Source of the DNA: Humidesulfovibrio sp. | GTDB taxonomy: Bacteria > Desulfobacterota > Desulfovibrionia > Desulfovibrionales > Desulfovibrionaceae | Assembly (NCBI RefSeq): GCF_031082295.1 | Contig: NZ_JAVHLD010000009.1 | Coordinates: forward strand, 1-64,000 | DNA length: 64,000 nucleotides | Direction: 5' to 3' | Part shown: in pieces, positions 18,751-28,100 of the stretch | Numbering within the stretch: position 1 is the first letter of the stretch | Layout of the letters: each line of letters begins with the position of its first letter | Program-made: the position numbers and the translations under genes | Notes under the pieces: model-generated | Told to the model about the DNA's origin: nothing | The model's database searches: none | Seen by the model: only the letters and a program-made list of their open reading frames with translations

Positions 18751-20130
18751 CTACTCGCCGATGATCTTGCCGGGATTCAGGATGCCCTTGGGGTCAAGGG
18801 CCTTCTTGAGGCGGCGTGAATACAGGATGGTGGCGCGGCTGGTCTCCTTCTCCATGTACTTGCTCTTGGCCAGGCCGATGCCGTGCTCGCCGGAAAGGGT
18901 GCCGCCGAGGCTCAAGGCCACGTCGAAGATCTCGTCGATGGCGGCCTCCACGCGGTGCCACTCCTCGGTGTTGCGGCGGTCGGTCAGGATGGTCGGGTGC
19001 AGGTTGCCGTCGCCCGCGTGGCCGAAGGTGCCGATGGTCAGCTTGTACTTGCCGGCGATGCCCTCAAGGGCGTGCATCATGGCCGGGATCTGGCTGCGGG
19101 GCACGGTGGCGTCCTCCAGGACGGTGGTGGGGGAAACGCGCGCCAGGGCGGAAAGAGCCGCGCGGCGGGCCTCCCAGACCTTGTTGCGCTCTTCGGCGTC
19201 CTTGGCCACCTGGATGCGCGTGGCGCCAAGCCTCTTGCAGATGGTCTCGACCTTCTCGGCCTCGTCCGCTACCTGGCCGGGGTGGCCGTCCACCTCGATG
19301 AGAAGCAGCGCCTTGGCGTCGACGGGAAGACCGGCGTGGGCGAAGTCCTCCACGGTGCGGATGGTGAAATTATCCATGAACTCAAGGGTGGCAGGCACGA
19401 TCTTGGCGGCGATGATGGCGGCCACGGTCTCGCTGGCCTTGTTCACGTCGTCGAAAATGGCCATCATGGCCTTGGCGGCCAGGGGCGGCGGGGTCAGCTT
19501 CAGGATGAGCTTCTCGAACACGCCGAGTGTGCCCTCGCTGCCCACCATGAGCCCGGCCAGGTTCAGGCCGGTGACGCACTTCACCGTGCGGGAGCCGCTC
19601 TTCACGATCTCGCCGTCCACGTCGAAGAAGTCCACGCCCATGACGTAGTCCTTGGTGACGCCGTACTTGAGCCCGCGCAGGCCGCCCGCGTTCTCGGCCA
19701 CGTTGCCGCCCAGGGTGGAGACGGCCTGGCTGCCGGGGTCCGGGGGATAGAACAGCCCGCGCGCGGCCACTTCGGCTGCGAACTTGGCGGTAATGACGCC
19801 GGGCTCGACCACGGCGTAGAGATCGGCCTCGTTGATTTCAATAATCTTGTTGAGGGCGTTGGTCAGGACCACCACTCCACCCTTGCTGGGAATGACGCCG
19901 CCGGAGAGGTTGGTGCCACTGCCGCGCACAGTGAGAGGCAGGCCATGCTCGTTGCAGAGCTTGACGATCTTGCCCAGGACCTCGCGAGACTGGGGGCGGA
20001 CCACAAGGCCGGGCAGCACGGGCTCAAGAACCGCTGCGTCATAGGCGTAGGAAAAGCGATCAGCCTCGCTCTCCATGACATTGTCCTTGCCCACCAGAGC
20101 CTGGAAGTCTTTGAGCAGCGCGTCGTTCAT
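18751..20130 (-). CDS. FAD-binding lactate/glycolate dehydrogenase subunit (GlcD/Dld-like)
   Basis: The 459-aa protein has an N-terminal FAD_binding_4 (PCMH-type) domain with VRGSGTNLSGG and the DPGSQAVSTLGGNVAENAGG region, and a C-terminal FAD-oxidase domain with GTFGHAGDGNLHPTI and GEHGIGLAK. It oxidises D-lactate or glycolate and hands electrons to the Fe-S subunit downstream. It is the first gene of the operon; the start is about 50 nt downstream of the transcription start predicted from the -24/-12 element at 20193-20207. Glycolate versus D-lactate cannot be separated from sequence alone; context favours lactate. Confidence 0.95.
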   Translation of the reverse strand: MNDALLKDFQALVGKDNVMESEADRFSYAYDAAVLEPVLPGLVVRPQSREVLGKIVKLCNEHGLPLTVRGSGTNLSGGVIPSKGGVVVLTNALNKIIEINEADLYAVVEPGVITAKFAAEVAARGLFYPPDPGSQAVSTLGGNVAENAGGLRGLKYGVTKDYVMGVDFFDVDGEIVKSGSRTVKCVTGLNLAGLMVGSEGTLGVFEKLILKLTPPPLAAKAMMAIFDDVNKASETVAAIIAAKIVPATLEFMDNFTIRTVEDFAHAGLPVDAKALLLIEVDGHPGQVADEAEKVETICKRLGATRIQVAKDAEERNKVWEARRAALSALARVSPTTVLEDATVPRSQIPAMMHALEGIAGKYKLTIGTFGHAGDGNLHPTILTDRRNTEEWHRVEAAIDEIFDVALSLGGTLSGEHGIGLAKSKYMEKETSRATILYSRRLKKALDPKGILNPGKIIGE

Positions 20131-20192
20131 GCGTTGATCTCCTGGATGCGGTATGAGCCCACGTGCGGGCTTTGATTGCTGATCGGCCTATC

Positions 20193-20207
20193 GCAACTAG
20201 CGTGCCA
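20193..20207 (-). promoter_or_regulatory. Sigma-54 (-24/-12) promoter of the lactate operon
   Basis: On the minus strand the sequence is TGGCAC-N5-TTGC, a perfect match to the sigma-54 consensus with the invariant GG and GC ten bases apart. Predicted transcription start is near 20181, about 50 nt before the FAD dehydrogenase ATG. The upstream gene is a sigma-54 activator with a GAFTGA loop, so activator and promoter are paired. Confidence 0.93.
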
Positions 20208-20282
20208 TTACTGAATAACATCATTTCAAAACAGAGAGATACACTATATTCTACGCTCCAGCCAGGGCTTCGCGGATATATT

Positions 20283-20300
20283 TGTCCACTATTTCAGACG
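20283..20300. promoter_or_regulatory. Putative activator-binding site 1 (UAS)
   Basis: TGTCCACTATTTCAGACG is an imperfect inverted repeat (TGTC/GAC arms, 10-nt spacing). It shares TGTCC at the left and TCAGAC at the right with a second site 123 bp further upstream. It lies about 75-105 bp upstream of the -24 element, a normal distance for a sigma-54 activator site. Inference from sequence only. Confidence 0.6.
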
Positions 20301-20405
20301 AGAGAATCCGACCAGATTGGGAGGATGGAGGACAACGGGCGAGCGCTCACCCCTGGCAAAGGGGTTTCGAGACAAATAGTCAGGGGAAAGCGGGACGGAA
20401 GGGGG

Positions 20406-20423
20406 TGTCCGAGAAATCAGACA
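20406..20423. promoter_or_regulatory. Putative activator-binding site 2 (UAS)
   Basis: TGTCCGAGAAATCAGACA is a better inverted repeat than site 1 (TGTC-C-GA ... TC-A-GACA). It overlaps the last codons and stop of the activator gene, about 200-215 bp upstream of the promoter. A pair of such sites fits cooperative binding of a dimeric activator and DNA looping. Confidence 0.6.
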
Positions 20424-21931
20424 GACCCGGAGGAACCCACGGGATCAGCGGAACCGACCCCTGGGCCATCGGCCGAGAGATTCCATTTCTTGAGCAGGGC
20501 GTAAAGATGGGAGCGCGACAGCCCGGAGGCCTCCATGGCCTTTTGCATGTCGCCCCCGGTGCGCCGGAGCAGGGTCTCCAGGTAGCGGCGCTCCAACACG
20601 TCCTTGCAGGACTTGAGGGTGTCGTTCATGGCCTGGGTGAGCTCCGGCCAGGTGTCGCAACAAGGCGGTTCGACCGGCTCTTGTGGTTGACCATTCTGCT
20701 GAAGTGAGAGCGGCTGGGCGGCCGGCTCGGGGGAAGCGTCGGAAGCCGGACGCCGCAGGGAGGCCTTGGCGACCTTGATGCGGATGTCCTGCGGCAGATG
20801 CATGGAATAGAGCGTGCGCGCCGCGCCGGAGGCCACGAAGGCCTGTTCCAGCACGTTGAACAGTTCGCGCACGTTTCCCGGCCAGGGATATCCCTCCAGC
20901 ACATGGAAAAAGTCCTGGTCGAAGCCCTTGAGCGGCAGTCCGTACTGCTCGCACAGCTGCCCCACGCGGAACACGCACAGGGGCTTGATGTCCTCAAGAC
21001 GCTCGCGCAGGGGCGGCAAGGATATGGGGATGGTCTTGATGCGGTACAGCAGGTCGCTGCGGAAGCCCCCCTGCTCCACCATGGCGTCCAGGTCGCGGTT
21101 GGTGGCGGACATGAGCCGGAAGTCGCTTTCGACCTCCTGGCTGGCTCCCACGGGCCGGAAGCGGCGCTCTTGCAGCACGCGCAGGAAGGCCTTCTGAAGA
21201 TTGAGCGGCATCTCCCCCACCTCGTCCAGGAAAAGGGTGCCGCCGTCGGCCAGCTTGACCAGGCCGACGCGGTCGCTGTCGGCGCCGGTGAACGCGCCCT
21301 TCCGGTGGCCGAACAGGGTGCTCTCCACCAGGGTCTCGGTGAGGGCCGCGCAGTCCACCACGACAAAGGGCTTGTTGGCGCGCGGGCTGTTGCGGTGGAT
21401 GGTGCGGGCGAAAAGCTCCTTGCCGGTGCCCGTCTCCCCGGTGATGAGCACGCTTGAGACCGCGCCCGCCGCGCCCGCCACGGCGTCGAAGCAGACGCGC
21501 ATGGCCCTGCTCCTGCCCACCACGTCCTCCATGACGAGGGCCACGGGGCCGCACGTTCCGCGCTTGCCCGCGCGATACTTGAGCGCGCGCTCAAGGGCCA
21601 GAATGGTCTCCTTGATGGGCGAGGGCTTGAGCAGATAGTCCCAGACGCCGCCCTGGATGGCCAGCTCCGCGCCGTCCGGGTCGCCCCGGCCCGTGAGGAT
21701 GATGACCTCGGGCGAGTCGTGCAGGGCCTTGATCTCCGAGAGCGCGTCCAGGCCGTTGCCGTCGGGCAGGGTCACATCCAGAAAGACGATGTCCACCCCG
21801 CCCTCGCGCAGGCGCGCAAGACCGGCGGCGATGGAGCCCACCGCCTCTCCCGCATGGCGCGTGCGCCGCGTGAGGGAGAGCAGGGTCTCGCGGACCTCGG
21901 CATCGTCGTCTATGATGAGAATGTTGCCCAT
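20417..21931 (-). CDS. Sigma-54-dependent response regulator, probable activator of the lactate operon
   Basis: The 504-aa protein is NtrC-like. A receiver domain (about 1-120, ILIIDDDAEVRE, phospho-acceptor in VFLDVTLPDGNG) is followed by an AAA+ domain (about 145-380) with Walker A GETGTGKE, an intact GAFTGA loop that contacts sigma-54, and FLDEVGEM. A Fis-type HTH at the C-terminus ends LSRSHLYALLKKWN. ATG at 21931 with GGAG upstream is preferred; the frame opens at 21982. It lies directly upstream of the lactate operon and its -24/-12 promoter, in the position of the D. vulgaris lactate-utilisation regulator. No histidine kinase gene is adjacent; the orphan hybrid kinase at 643-4902 is too far to pair confidently. 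Confidence 0.94.
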   Translation of the reverse strand: MGNILIIDDDAEVRETLLSLTRRTRHAGEAVGSIAAGLARLREGGVDIVFLDVTLPDGNGLDALSEIKALHDSPEVIILTGRGDPDGAELAIQGGVWDYLLKPSPIKETILALERALKYRAGKRGTCGPVALVMEDVVGRSRAMRVCFDAVAGAAGAVSSVLITGETGTGKELFARTIHRNSPRANKPFVVVDCAALTETLVESTLFGHRKGAFTGADSDRVGLVKLADGGTLFLDEVGEMPLNLQKAFLRVLQERRFRPVGASQEVESDFRLMSATNRDLDAMVEQGGFRSDLLYRIKTIPISLPPLRERLEDIKPLCVFRVGQLCEQYGLPLKGFDQDFFHVLEGYPWPGNVRELFNVLEQAFVASGAARTLYSMHLPQDIRIKVAKASLRRPASDASPEPAAQPLSLQQNGQPQEPVEPPCCDTWPELTQAMNDTLKSCKDVLERRYLETLLRRTGGDMQKAMEASGLSRSHLYALLKKWNLSADGPGVGSADPVGSSGSV

Positions 21932-22115
21932 GCGGCACTCCGATGGAAGGCTTTGCGCATGCATTAGCAAACTGTGGGCCAAATAGCCAAATGGCCGCTC
22001 AAGAGGGGGGATCTCTCCCCCCTCAGGGCGGCTGGTATTCTGGACTAGGCCATGTGCGTCCCGGCGTCAATGGCAGGTTGTGCCGACTCCGGAGGCGATG
22101 AGGCGGGGTTTTGGA

Positions 22116-23675
22116 CTAGCGGTTGCCGGAGCCGGAGCCCTGGCCGCCCTGCGGGCGGGCGCCCTGGGGGCGGTTGCCCTGGTAGCCGGTGCCCTGCGGA
22201 CGGGCGCCCTGGGAACGCGCAGCCTGCGGACGGCCGTAGCCGGGACGGTCGGAGCGGGGGCGGTCGCCGTAGGGGCGGTCGCCGCGCGGACGGTCGCCGC
22301 CGCTTCTGTCGGAGTTGTAGATGTCGTCGCCGGGCTGCATGGGGCGGTTGGAGTAGCCCACGGCGGGCCTGTCCGAATTTCCGGACGAGCTGCCATAGGA
22401 GTTGCCGCCTCCGGAATTGCCCTGGGACGAACCGCCGTAGGAACGCTGAGGACGGCCCTGGCCCTGCGGGCGGTTGCCGTACGGACGGCCCCGGGGCTCC
22501 AGCGGCGGACGGTGGAATTCCTTCTCGCCGGCGGGCACGGGCTGGTTGTAGTCGAAGCCTTCCAGCTTCATGCGGGTCAGCGGCTCGCGCAGCAGCCGTT
22601 CGATGGCGCGCACCATGGAGACGTCTTCGCCGGTGACGAAGGTGTGGGCGGAGCCGGTGCGCGAGGCGCGGCCGGTGCGGCCGATGCGGTGCGTGTAGGT
22701 CTCAGGCGTGCTCGGCACGTCGTAGTTGACCACGTGCTCGATCTGGCTGACGTCAATGCCGCGGGCGGCGATGTCGGTGGCCACCAGCACGCGGAAGCGG
22801 CCGGAACGGAAGCCGTCCATGGCGTACTTGCGCTGGTTCTGCGACAGGTTGCCCTGGATGGACGTGGCCGAATGGCCGATCTTGGCCAAGGTCTCGGCCA
22901 GGCGCTTGGCGCGGTGCTTGGTGCGCGTGAACACCAGCACGGCGCCGGCCTTGTTGCGCTCAAGCAACTCCTGCAACAGGCGGGTCTTCAGGTGCTGGGC
23001 GATGGGGTAGATGGCGTGGCTGACGGTCTCGACCGGGTTGCTGTTGCCAGCGCGCACGATCTCGGGATCGGTCAGGCACTCCGCGGCCAGGCCGCGGATG
23101 GCGTCGGGCATGGTGGCCGAGAAGAGCATGTTCTGGCGCTCTTTGGGCAGGGCCGCCAGGATCTTCTTGATGCCGGGCAGAAAGCCCATGTCGAACATCT
23201 GGTCGGCCTCGTCCAGCACGAGCATTTCCACGCCGGAGAGGTCAACGGTGCGCTGGCTCATGTGGTCCAGCAGGCGGCCCGGGCAGGCCACGACGATGTC
23301 CGTGCCCTGGCGCAGGGCCTGGAGCTGACGGCTCATGGCGCAACCGCCGTAAATGGTGGTGCTGCGGATGCCGGTGGCGCGGGCGAGGTCCATGGCGGAC
23401 TCGTGGATCTGCTCGGCCAGCTCGCGGGTGGGGGCAAGGATCAGCGCGCGGATCTTGCGGCGCGGGCCGGCGGGCTTGTTGGCCAGCAGGCGGTTCAGGA
23501 TGGGCAGCAGGAAGGCCGCCGTCTTGCCGGTGCCGGTCTGGGCCAGGCCCATGAGGTCGCGGCCCTGCATGACCGAGGGCATGGCCTGGGTCTGGATGGG
23601 GGTGGGGGTCGTGTAACCCAGGGCTTTGATGTTGGACAGGATCAGGGTCGGAAAACCGAAAGAATCAAAGGTCAA
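22116..23675 (-). CDS. DEAD-box RNA helicase, RhlE-like, with RG/G-rich tail
   Basis: The 519-aa protein has all helicase motifs: a Q motif (GYTTPTPIQTQ), AQTGTGKT, PTRELAEQ, DEAD, SAT, and HRIGRTGRAS in the second RecA domain (to about residue 370). The last 140 or so residues are low-complexity, rich in Gly, Arg, Pro, Gln and Asn (repeats such as GDRPRGDRPYGDRP and RPQGARPQG), a flexible RNA-binding tail typical of RhlE/CsdA relatives. Such helicases act in ribosome assembly and mRNA decay, often after cold shock. It has a long leader (see promoter at 23896-23924). Convergent long frames on the opposite strand of the tail are composition artefacts. Confidence 0.94.
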   Translation of the reverse strand: MTFDSFGFPTLILSNIKALGYTTPTPIQTQAMPSVMQGRDLMGLAQTGTGKTAAFLLPILNRLLANKPAGPRRKIRALILAPTRELAEQIHESAMDLARATGIRSTTIYGGCAMSRQLQALRQGTDIVVACPGRLLDHMSQRTVDLSGVEMLVLDEADQMFDMGFLPGIKKILAALPKERQNMLFSATMPDAIRGLAAECLTDPEIVRAGNSNPVETVSHAIYPIAQHLKTRLLQELLERNKAGAVLVFTRTKHRAKRLAETLAKIGHSATSIQGNLSQNQRKYAMDGFRSGRFRVLVATDIAARGIDVSQIEHVVNYDVPSTPETYTHRIGRTGRASRTGSAHTFVTGEDVSMVRAIERLLREPLTRMKLEGFDYNQPVPAGEKEFHRPPLEPRGRPYGNRPQGQGRPQRSYGGSSQGNSGGGNSYGSSSGNSDRPAVGYSNRPMQPGDDIYNSDRSGGDRPRGDRPYGDRPRSDRPGYGRPQAARSQGARPQGTGYQGNRPQGARPQGGQGSGSGNR

Positions 23676-24028
23676 AGTAGGTCCTTTGTAAAAGAGGGGC
23701 CGCGCGGCGCAAAATGCGCCAGACGGCGGCGAAGAGCGTATCGAGATGCGGATGCTGCGGGCCGGGATTCAGGACGGCTCAATCGGGGCAGTGGTCGATT
23801 CGGCAGGGGAACTGAGGTGTTGGTGGCGGGCTATGCAGCAGTGCCGCGCCTCTCAAGATCGTATGCCGCGCCGGGGATTGCCCCCGGACTCGGGGTAAGT
23901 AAGGGGGATGGGAGGGGTTGTCAAGGTTTTTATATACCGGACCTAACGATTAACTGGAGGCGGCTCCTTTACAGGCAAGCCCTCTTGCACTATCAAATAC
24001 AACAAATCGCAATAAGGAGTTGGCGGTT
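23676..24028. other. Divergent intergenic region with long rhlE leader
   Basis: This 353-bp gap separates rhlE (minus) from the low-GC membrane protein (plus). It holds a good minus-strand sigma-70 promoter at 23896-23924, implying a leader of about 210 nt for rhlE. I see no gene in it. The part next to 24028 becomes AT-rich, matching the composition of the downstream orphan. Confidence 0.6.
23896..23924 (-). promoter_or_regulatory. Sigma-70-type promoter for rhlE-like gene
   Basis: On the minus strand TTGACA (23919-23924) is followed after exactly 17 nt by TACTTA (23896-23901). The predicted start near 23889 leaves a 5' leader of about 210 nt before the ATG at 23675, reminiscent of cold-shock helicase mRNAs. 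Confidence 0.65.
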
Positions 24029-24427
24029 ATGACTGAACAGTTCAAAATCAGTTTTTCTCAGCTATCACAGTCTAAAGCCTACCAAATCCAAGCAGCAAAT
24101 TGGTGCAAAGCACACCTATTCGTAGTCGTTGCGGTCGCCGGTGCAATATCATTATTTAGTGATACTAGGCTTGGATTCAAGTGGGTGTGGGTTTTTCCAT
24201 CTTTGTTTTTTGGCATCCCGATCATCGTTTCGCTCCCCACAATGCTAATCTTCGTTTGGCTTGTGGTCCAGCAATCTGGCCATATGAAGTACGAACCTTT
24301 CCAACCGCCCATGCCAGCAGACACCATTGGCCGCGCCCTGAATATCATCAAATCGGGATGGTCTTGGATAAGTATGGCACTATCCGGCTACGTGGCATTC
24401 TTATTCATAAAGTGGGCGGGCTCTTAA
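24029..24427 (+). CDS. Orphan small membrane protein of unusual base composition
   Basis: I do not recognise this 132-aa protein. It has three likely membrane segments: about 32-48 (LFVVVAVAGAISLF), a long or double segment about 55-87 (WVFPSLFFGIPIIVSLP then MLIFVWLVVQQ), and about 111-130 (WISMALSGYVAFLFIKW). A hydrophilic N-terminal tail of about 30 residues precedes them. ATG at 24029 has AAGGAG 9 nt upstream; a TTG at 24020 is an alternative. Its GC content (roughly half) and codon use are clearly lower than all neighbours, which suggests recent acquisition or an orphan gene. It is convergent with the HD gene, with a 10-nt gap. Confidence 0.7.
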   Translation: MTEQFKISFSQLSQSKAYQIQAANWCKAHLFVVVAVAGAISLFSDTRLGFKWVWVFPSLFFGIPIIVSLPTMLIFVWLVVQQSGHMKYEPFQPPMPADTIGRALNIIKSGWSWISMALSGYVAFLFIKWAGS

Positions 24428-24437
24428 GCCACCCTCA

Positions 24438-25154
24438 TCACTCTCCCAACTCCGCCCCCAACTCCGCCAAATACCCCCGCATGACCTCCACCCGGCGCTC
24501 GGCCTCGGCGCGGCCCGCGGCGGTCTGCATGGTGGCGGCGGTCTTGAAGAGCTTGCGGTAGAAGTGGTCCACGGTGAACAGGCCGTCGTCCGGTTCGCGG
24601 TGCGCGCAGAAGGGGTCGACAGCGCTGTAAAAGGGCCGGTTCATGGTGCCGGAGCACGCGAAGCAGCGCGCGATGCCGATGGCCCCGATGCCGTCCAGCC
24701 GGTCGGCGTCCTGCACCACCTTGGCCTCCAGCGTCTGCGGCGCGATGTTCGCGCTGAAGCTGTGCGCCTCGATGGCGTGGGCGATGGCGACAAGCATGGC
24801 CTTGGCGTCGCGCCTGGGCGAGTTCGGGACGGCGGGCGCGTGGGGGTTGGCGGCGGCGGGCGGGTAGCCGATGCTTAAGAGGTACGCCCGCGCAGCCTGG
24901 GCCGCCAGGCGCGAGGCCTGGTTGCGCAGGGGGTCGTCCTTGGCCACCACGACGTAGTCGTGCAGCCAGGCCGCAGGGATGACGATGGCGGGGTCCGCGC
25001 CCTCTGCGGCGCAGATCTTCTTGGCTGATGCCACCACGCGCTCCAGGTGCAGGATGTCGTGGGCCGGGTCGCAGGCCCCGGCAACGGCCAGCCGCGCGGT
25101 CAGGTGCGCGCGCAGGGTGGTTTCCAGCTCGACCAGGTCCCGCGCAAGGGGCAT
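24438..25154 (-). CDS. HD-domain phosphohydrolase-like protein
   Basis: The 238-aa protein has an HD-superfamily pattern: HDILHLERVV (about 29-38), AAWLHDYV with the HD pair, and a later VVQDADRLDGIGAIGIAR with the metal-binding Asp. This resembles the YedJ/YpgQ-type HD hydrolases, which act on nucleotides or related phosphate esters. The ATG at 25154 lies 2 nt beyond the stop of the upstream D-lactate dehydrogenase gene, so translation is coupled. The open frame upstream of it is out-of-context overlap. Substrate unknown; the coupling with an oxidoreductase might indicate metabolite repair, but that is a guess. Confidence 0.85.
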   Translation of the reverse strand: MPLARDLVELETTLRAHLTARLAVAGACDPAHDILHLERVVASAKKICAAEGADPAIVIPAAWLHDYVVVAKDDPLRNQASRLAAQAARAYLLSIGYPPAAANPHAPAVPNSPRRDAKAMLVAIAHAIEAHSFSANIAPQTLEAKVVQDADRLDGIGAIGIARCFACSGTMNRPFYSAVDPFCAHREPDDGLFTVDHFYRKLFKTAATMQTAAGRAEAERRVEVMRGYLAELGAELGE

Positions 25155-25156
25155 GG

Positions 25157-28100
25157 CTATTTGCCCCCGTCCACGATGACCAGCTTGCCCTTCTTCTCGC
25201 CGCGCTCGATCATGCGCTTCAAGTCCTTCTGCCACTTCGGCCCGCCGAGCTTCCCGGCCAGGTGCTCCGTGGTGTGCAGCACATCGTTTGGCCTGTGCAT
25301 CTGCATCAGGCAGCGCTTCACGCCGATCTTGCACGAGGGGCAGCCCACCAGCACGGGCGTGTCGCGGTAGGCCTTTCTGGAGTCGGGCCGGGCCAGGTCC
25401 AGCGCCAGCTGCTCCTTCTTGCGGTCGCGGATGCGGTTGTAGATGGCCGGGCTGGTCAGCGCGCCCAGGCCGGACTCGCCGCAGCAGCCGGGCGAGAGCC
25501 GGACCTTGCCGCCCAGCGCGTCAGAAAGCGCCTTGCGGTAGATCTCCGGGGCCTTGACCTTGGGCACGTCCACCCACTCCGCGTGGCAGGCCGCGTGGTA
25601 GAGCACTTCGTCGTCACCCTTCGGGACATCCAGGCGGCCCAGCAGGAACTGCACGATGTCCTGGTGGCGCAGCGGCTCGGAGAGCTCCTGGGAGAAGTCG
25701 TAGGTCTCGATGGCCTCGCGGCAGGTGCCGCAGCTGGTCACCAGGGTGGTGGCCTTCATGCCCGCGCGGCCGGTCTGGATGAGGGTGTCCAGGATGGCCT
25801 GGATGGTGCGGTGGCGGTTGGTGCCGTAGGCCTCTGTGCAGCCGCTCGCCAGCAGCGGGTAGCCGCAGCACAGGTGGCGGTCGGGCAGCACCACGTTCAC
25901 CCCGGCCTTGAGCAGCAGGTACACCCCGGCCAGGCCGATGTCGTGGCTGAACAGCCCCGCGCCGCAGCCGGGGAAGTACAACACGGTGTCGTCATAGGCC
26001 GCGGCGGAGGACCGGAACAGCGAGTGGTCCTCAAGTCCCAGCTCCTGCGACAGGTTGCGCAGGTCGATGAGCGGGCCGGGGCCTTGCAGGGCCGGGCTTT
26101 CCAGCCGCTTGCGGAAATGCCCCGGCACCAGGCCCAGCACGCTGTTGGCAGCGGCCTGGCCGAGCGACAGGAACTTCGCCACCTTGGGCAGGCGGTTCGA
26201 GGGGTCCTCGGCAAGGTGCGACAAAAGCGCCGTCTTGATGGGATGCCCGCCCTTGCCCTTGTACTCGAGGAAGGAGCGTATCTGCAGCGCGGCCCCGGCG
26301 GAGTCGATCTTCACCGGGCACACGCCCTGGCATTTGCCGCAGGCGGTGCAGTGGTCCATGATGCGCCGCAGCTCGTCGAGCAGGGCCGGGGCGGGCTCGC
26401 CGCCCTGCACCTGGGAATAGTAGATGGCCTCGGTGAGCGCGCCCAGGCTCAGGTTCTTGTTGCGCGGGTGGAACAGCAGGCCGCGCGCGGGCGAGTACAT
26501 GGGGCACACCTGCTTGCACTTGCCGCAGCGCGTGCAGGTCTGCACATGCTTCAGCAGGTCGATGAGGGTCTCCTTGTCCTTCAGCGCGGTCTTCTGCAAG
26601 TCGCCGATGAGCCGGTTAAAGGAGAAGGTGTAGGGCTCCACGGGCAGCGCGCGGCGGGTCAGCTTGCCGGGGTTCAGCACGTCCGCCGGGTCCACGATGC
26701 GCTTGTAGGCGGCCAGGGCGTCGATCTTCTTCTGGCCCAGGAAGGCGATCTTGGTGATGCCGATGCCGTGCTCGCCGGAGATCTCGCCGCCCAGGCGCAG
26801 CACCTCGGCAAAGACCTCGTCCACGGCCTCATAGGCCTGGGCCAGCATCTCCGGGTCGTTGGAGTTCACCGGCACGTTGACGTGGCAGTTGCCGTCGCCC
26901 GCGTGCATGTGGTTGGCGATAATGATGCGCCGGGCCTGGGCGTCCTGGTACAGGGCCTCGATGTCGCGCTCCAGGCGCGGGTAGCGGTCCTTCAGTTCGT
27001 GGAACAGCAGGCGCACGCCGCTTGCCAGCTCCTCGTCGGAGAGCTCGCCGGCCGTGGTGCGCTTCTGCAGGATGTACAGGCAGCGGTCGAGCCCGAACTC
27101 GATGTCCGGGTCGTCGACGTGGACTCCAGGCAACTCACGGACAGCCAAAAGGGCCTTGCGCGCCACCTTGGCCATGTAGATGAGGTTCAGGTTCTCCAAA
27201 AACTCCGCAAAGCCGGGGATGGCCCGCATGGGGATGACCACGTCCTCGTTGACCTTGAAGCCCGAGGTGCGCCGGGCGATGGCCGAGAGCTTGTGCCGGT
27301 CCTCCCAGAACAGCTCGGCCTCGCGTTCGTCGCGCGCGGCGAAGATGTCCACGCCCGGATACGGCCTCGCGATGGCCAGCACCGCGTCAACGGCGTCGTT
27401 CAGCGCGTCCTCAACGTCGGAGTCAAGCTGCAGGATGAGCACGCTAATGGGGTCGCCCTCGTACTGCTCCGACTTCTTCTTGTACTCGATGGCCTGCACG
27501 TACTTGGTGCCGAACTCCTCCAGGGCCGAGATCTTCACCAGGTCGCCCTGGGCGCGGATGGTGTCGCGCAGGCCCACCACGTCGCCGATGACGAACATGG
27601 CGTTCTTCATGCTGCGTCCGAAGAACTCCAGCACCAGCACGCGCGAGTATTTGGGCTTGTGGTGCAGGGTGAAGGTGCATTCGGTGATGATGCCGTCCAC
27701 GCCCTCCTTCTGCACGCCGGGCAGCCCGCCCAGGTACTTGTTCGACACGTCCTTGCCCAGGCCCGTGCCGCGCACGTCGGTCCCCGCGAGGATCACGGCG
27801 TCCTTCACCTCTCCACGCTCGTCCAGAATCTCGAAGGCCGCGGTCTCGCCCTCGAAAATCTTGTGGCCGGGGTGGTTGTTGCGGCGCACGGTGATGACCT
27901 CGCCACGGGGGGTGACCATGGTGAAGGAGGCGATGTTGTCGATGGTGGTGCCGTACTCGAAGGCGAACGGCCCGCCGGAGTTCTCGGAAATGTTGCCGCC
28001 GAGGGTCGAGGCCGCCTTGGAGGCCGGGTCCACGGTGAACAGCAGGTCCTGCTCGGCCGCGGCCTTGATGGCGTCCAGCGTGATGACGCCCGCCTGCGCG

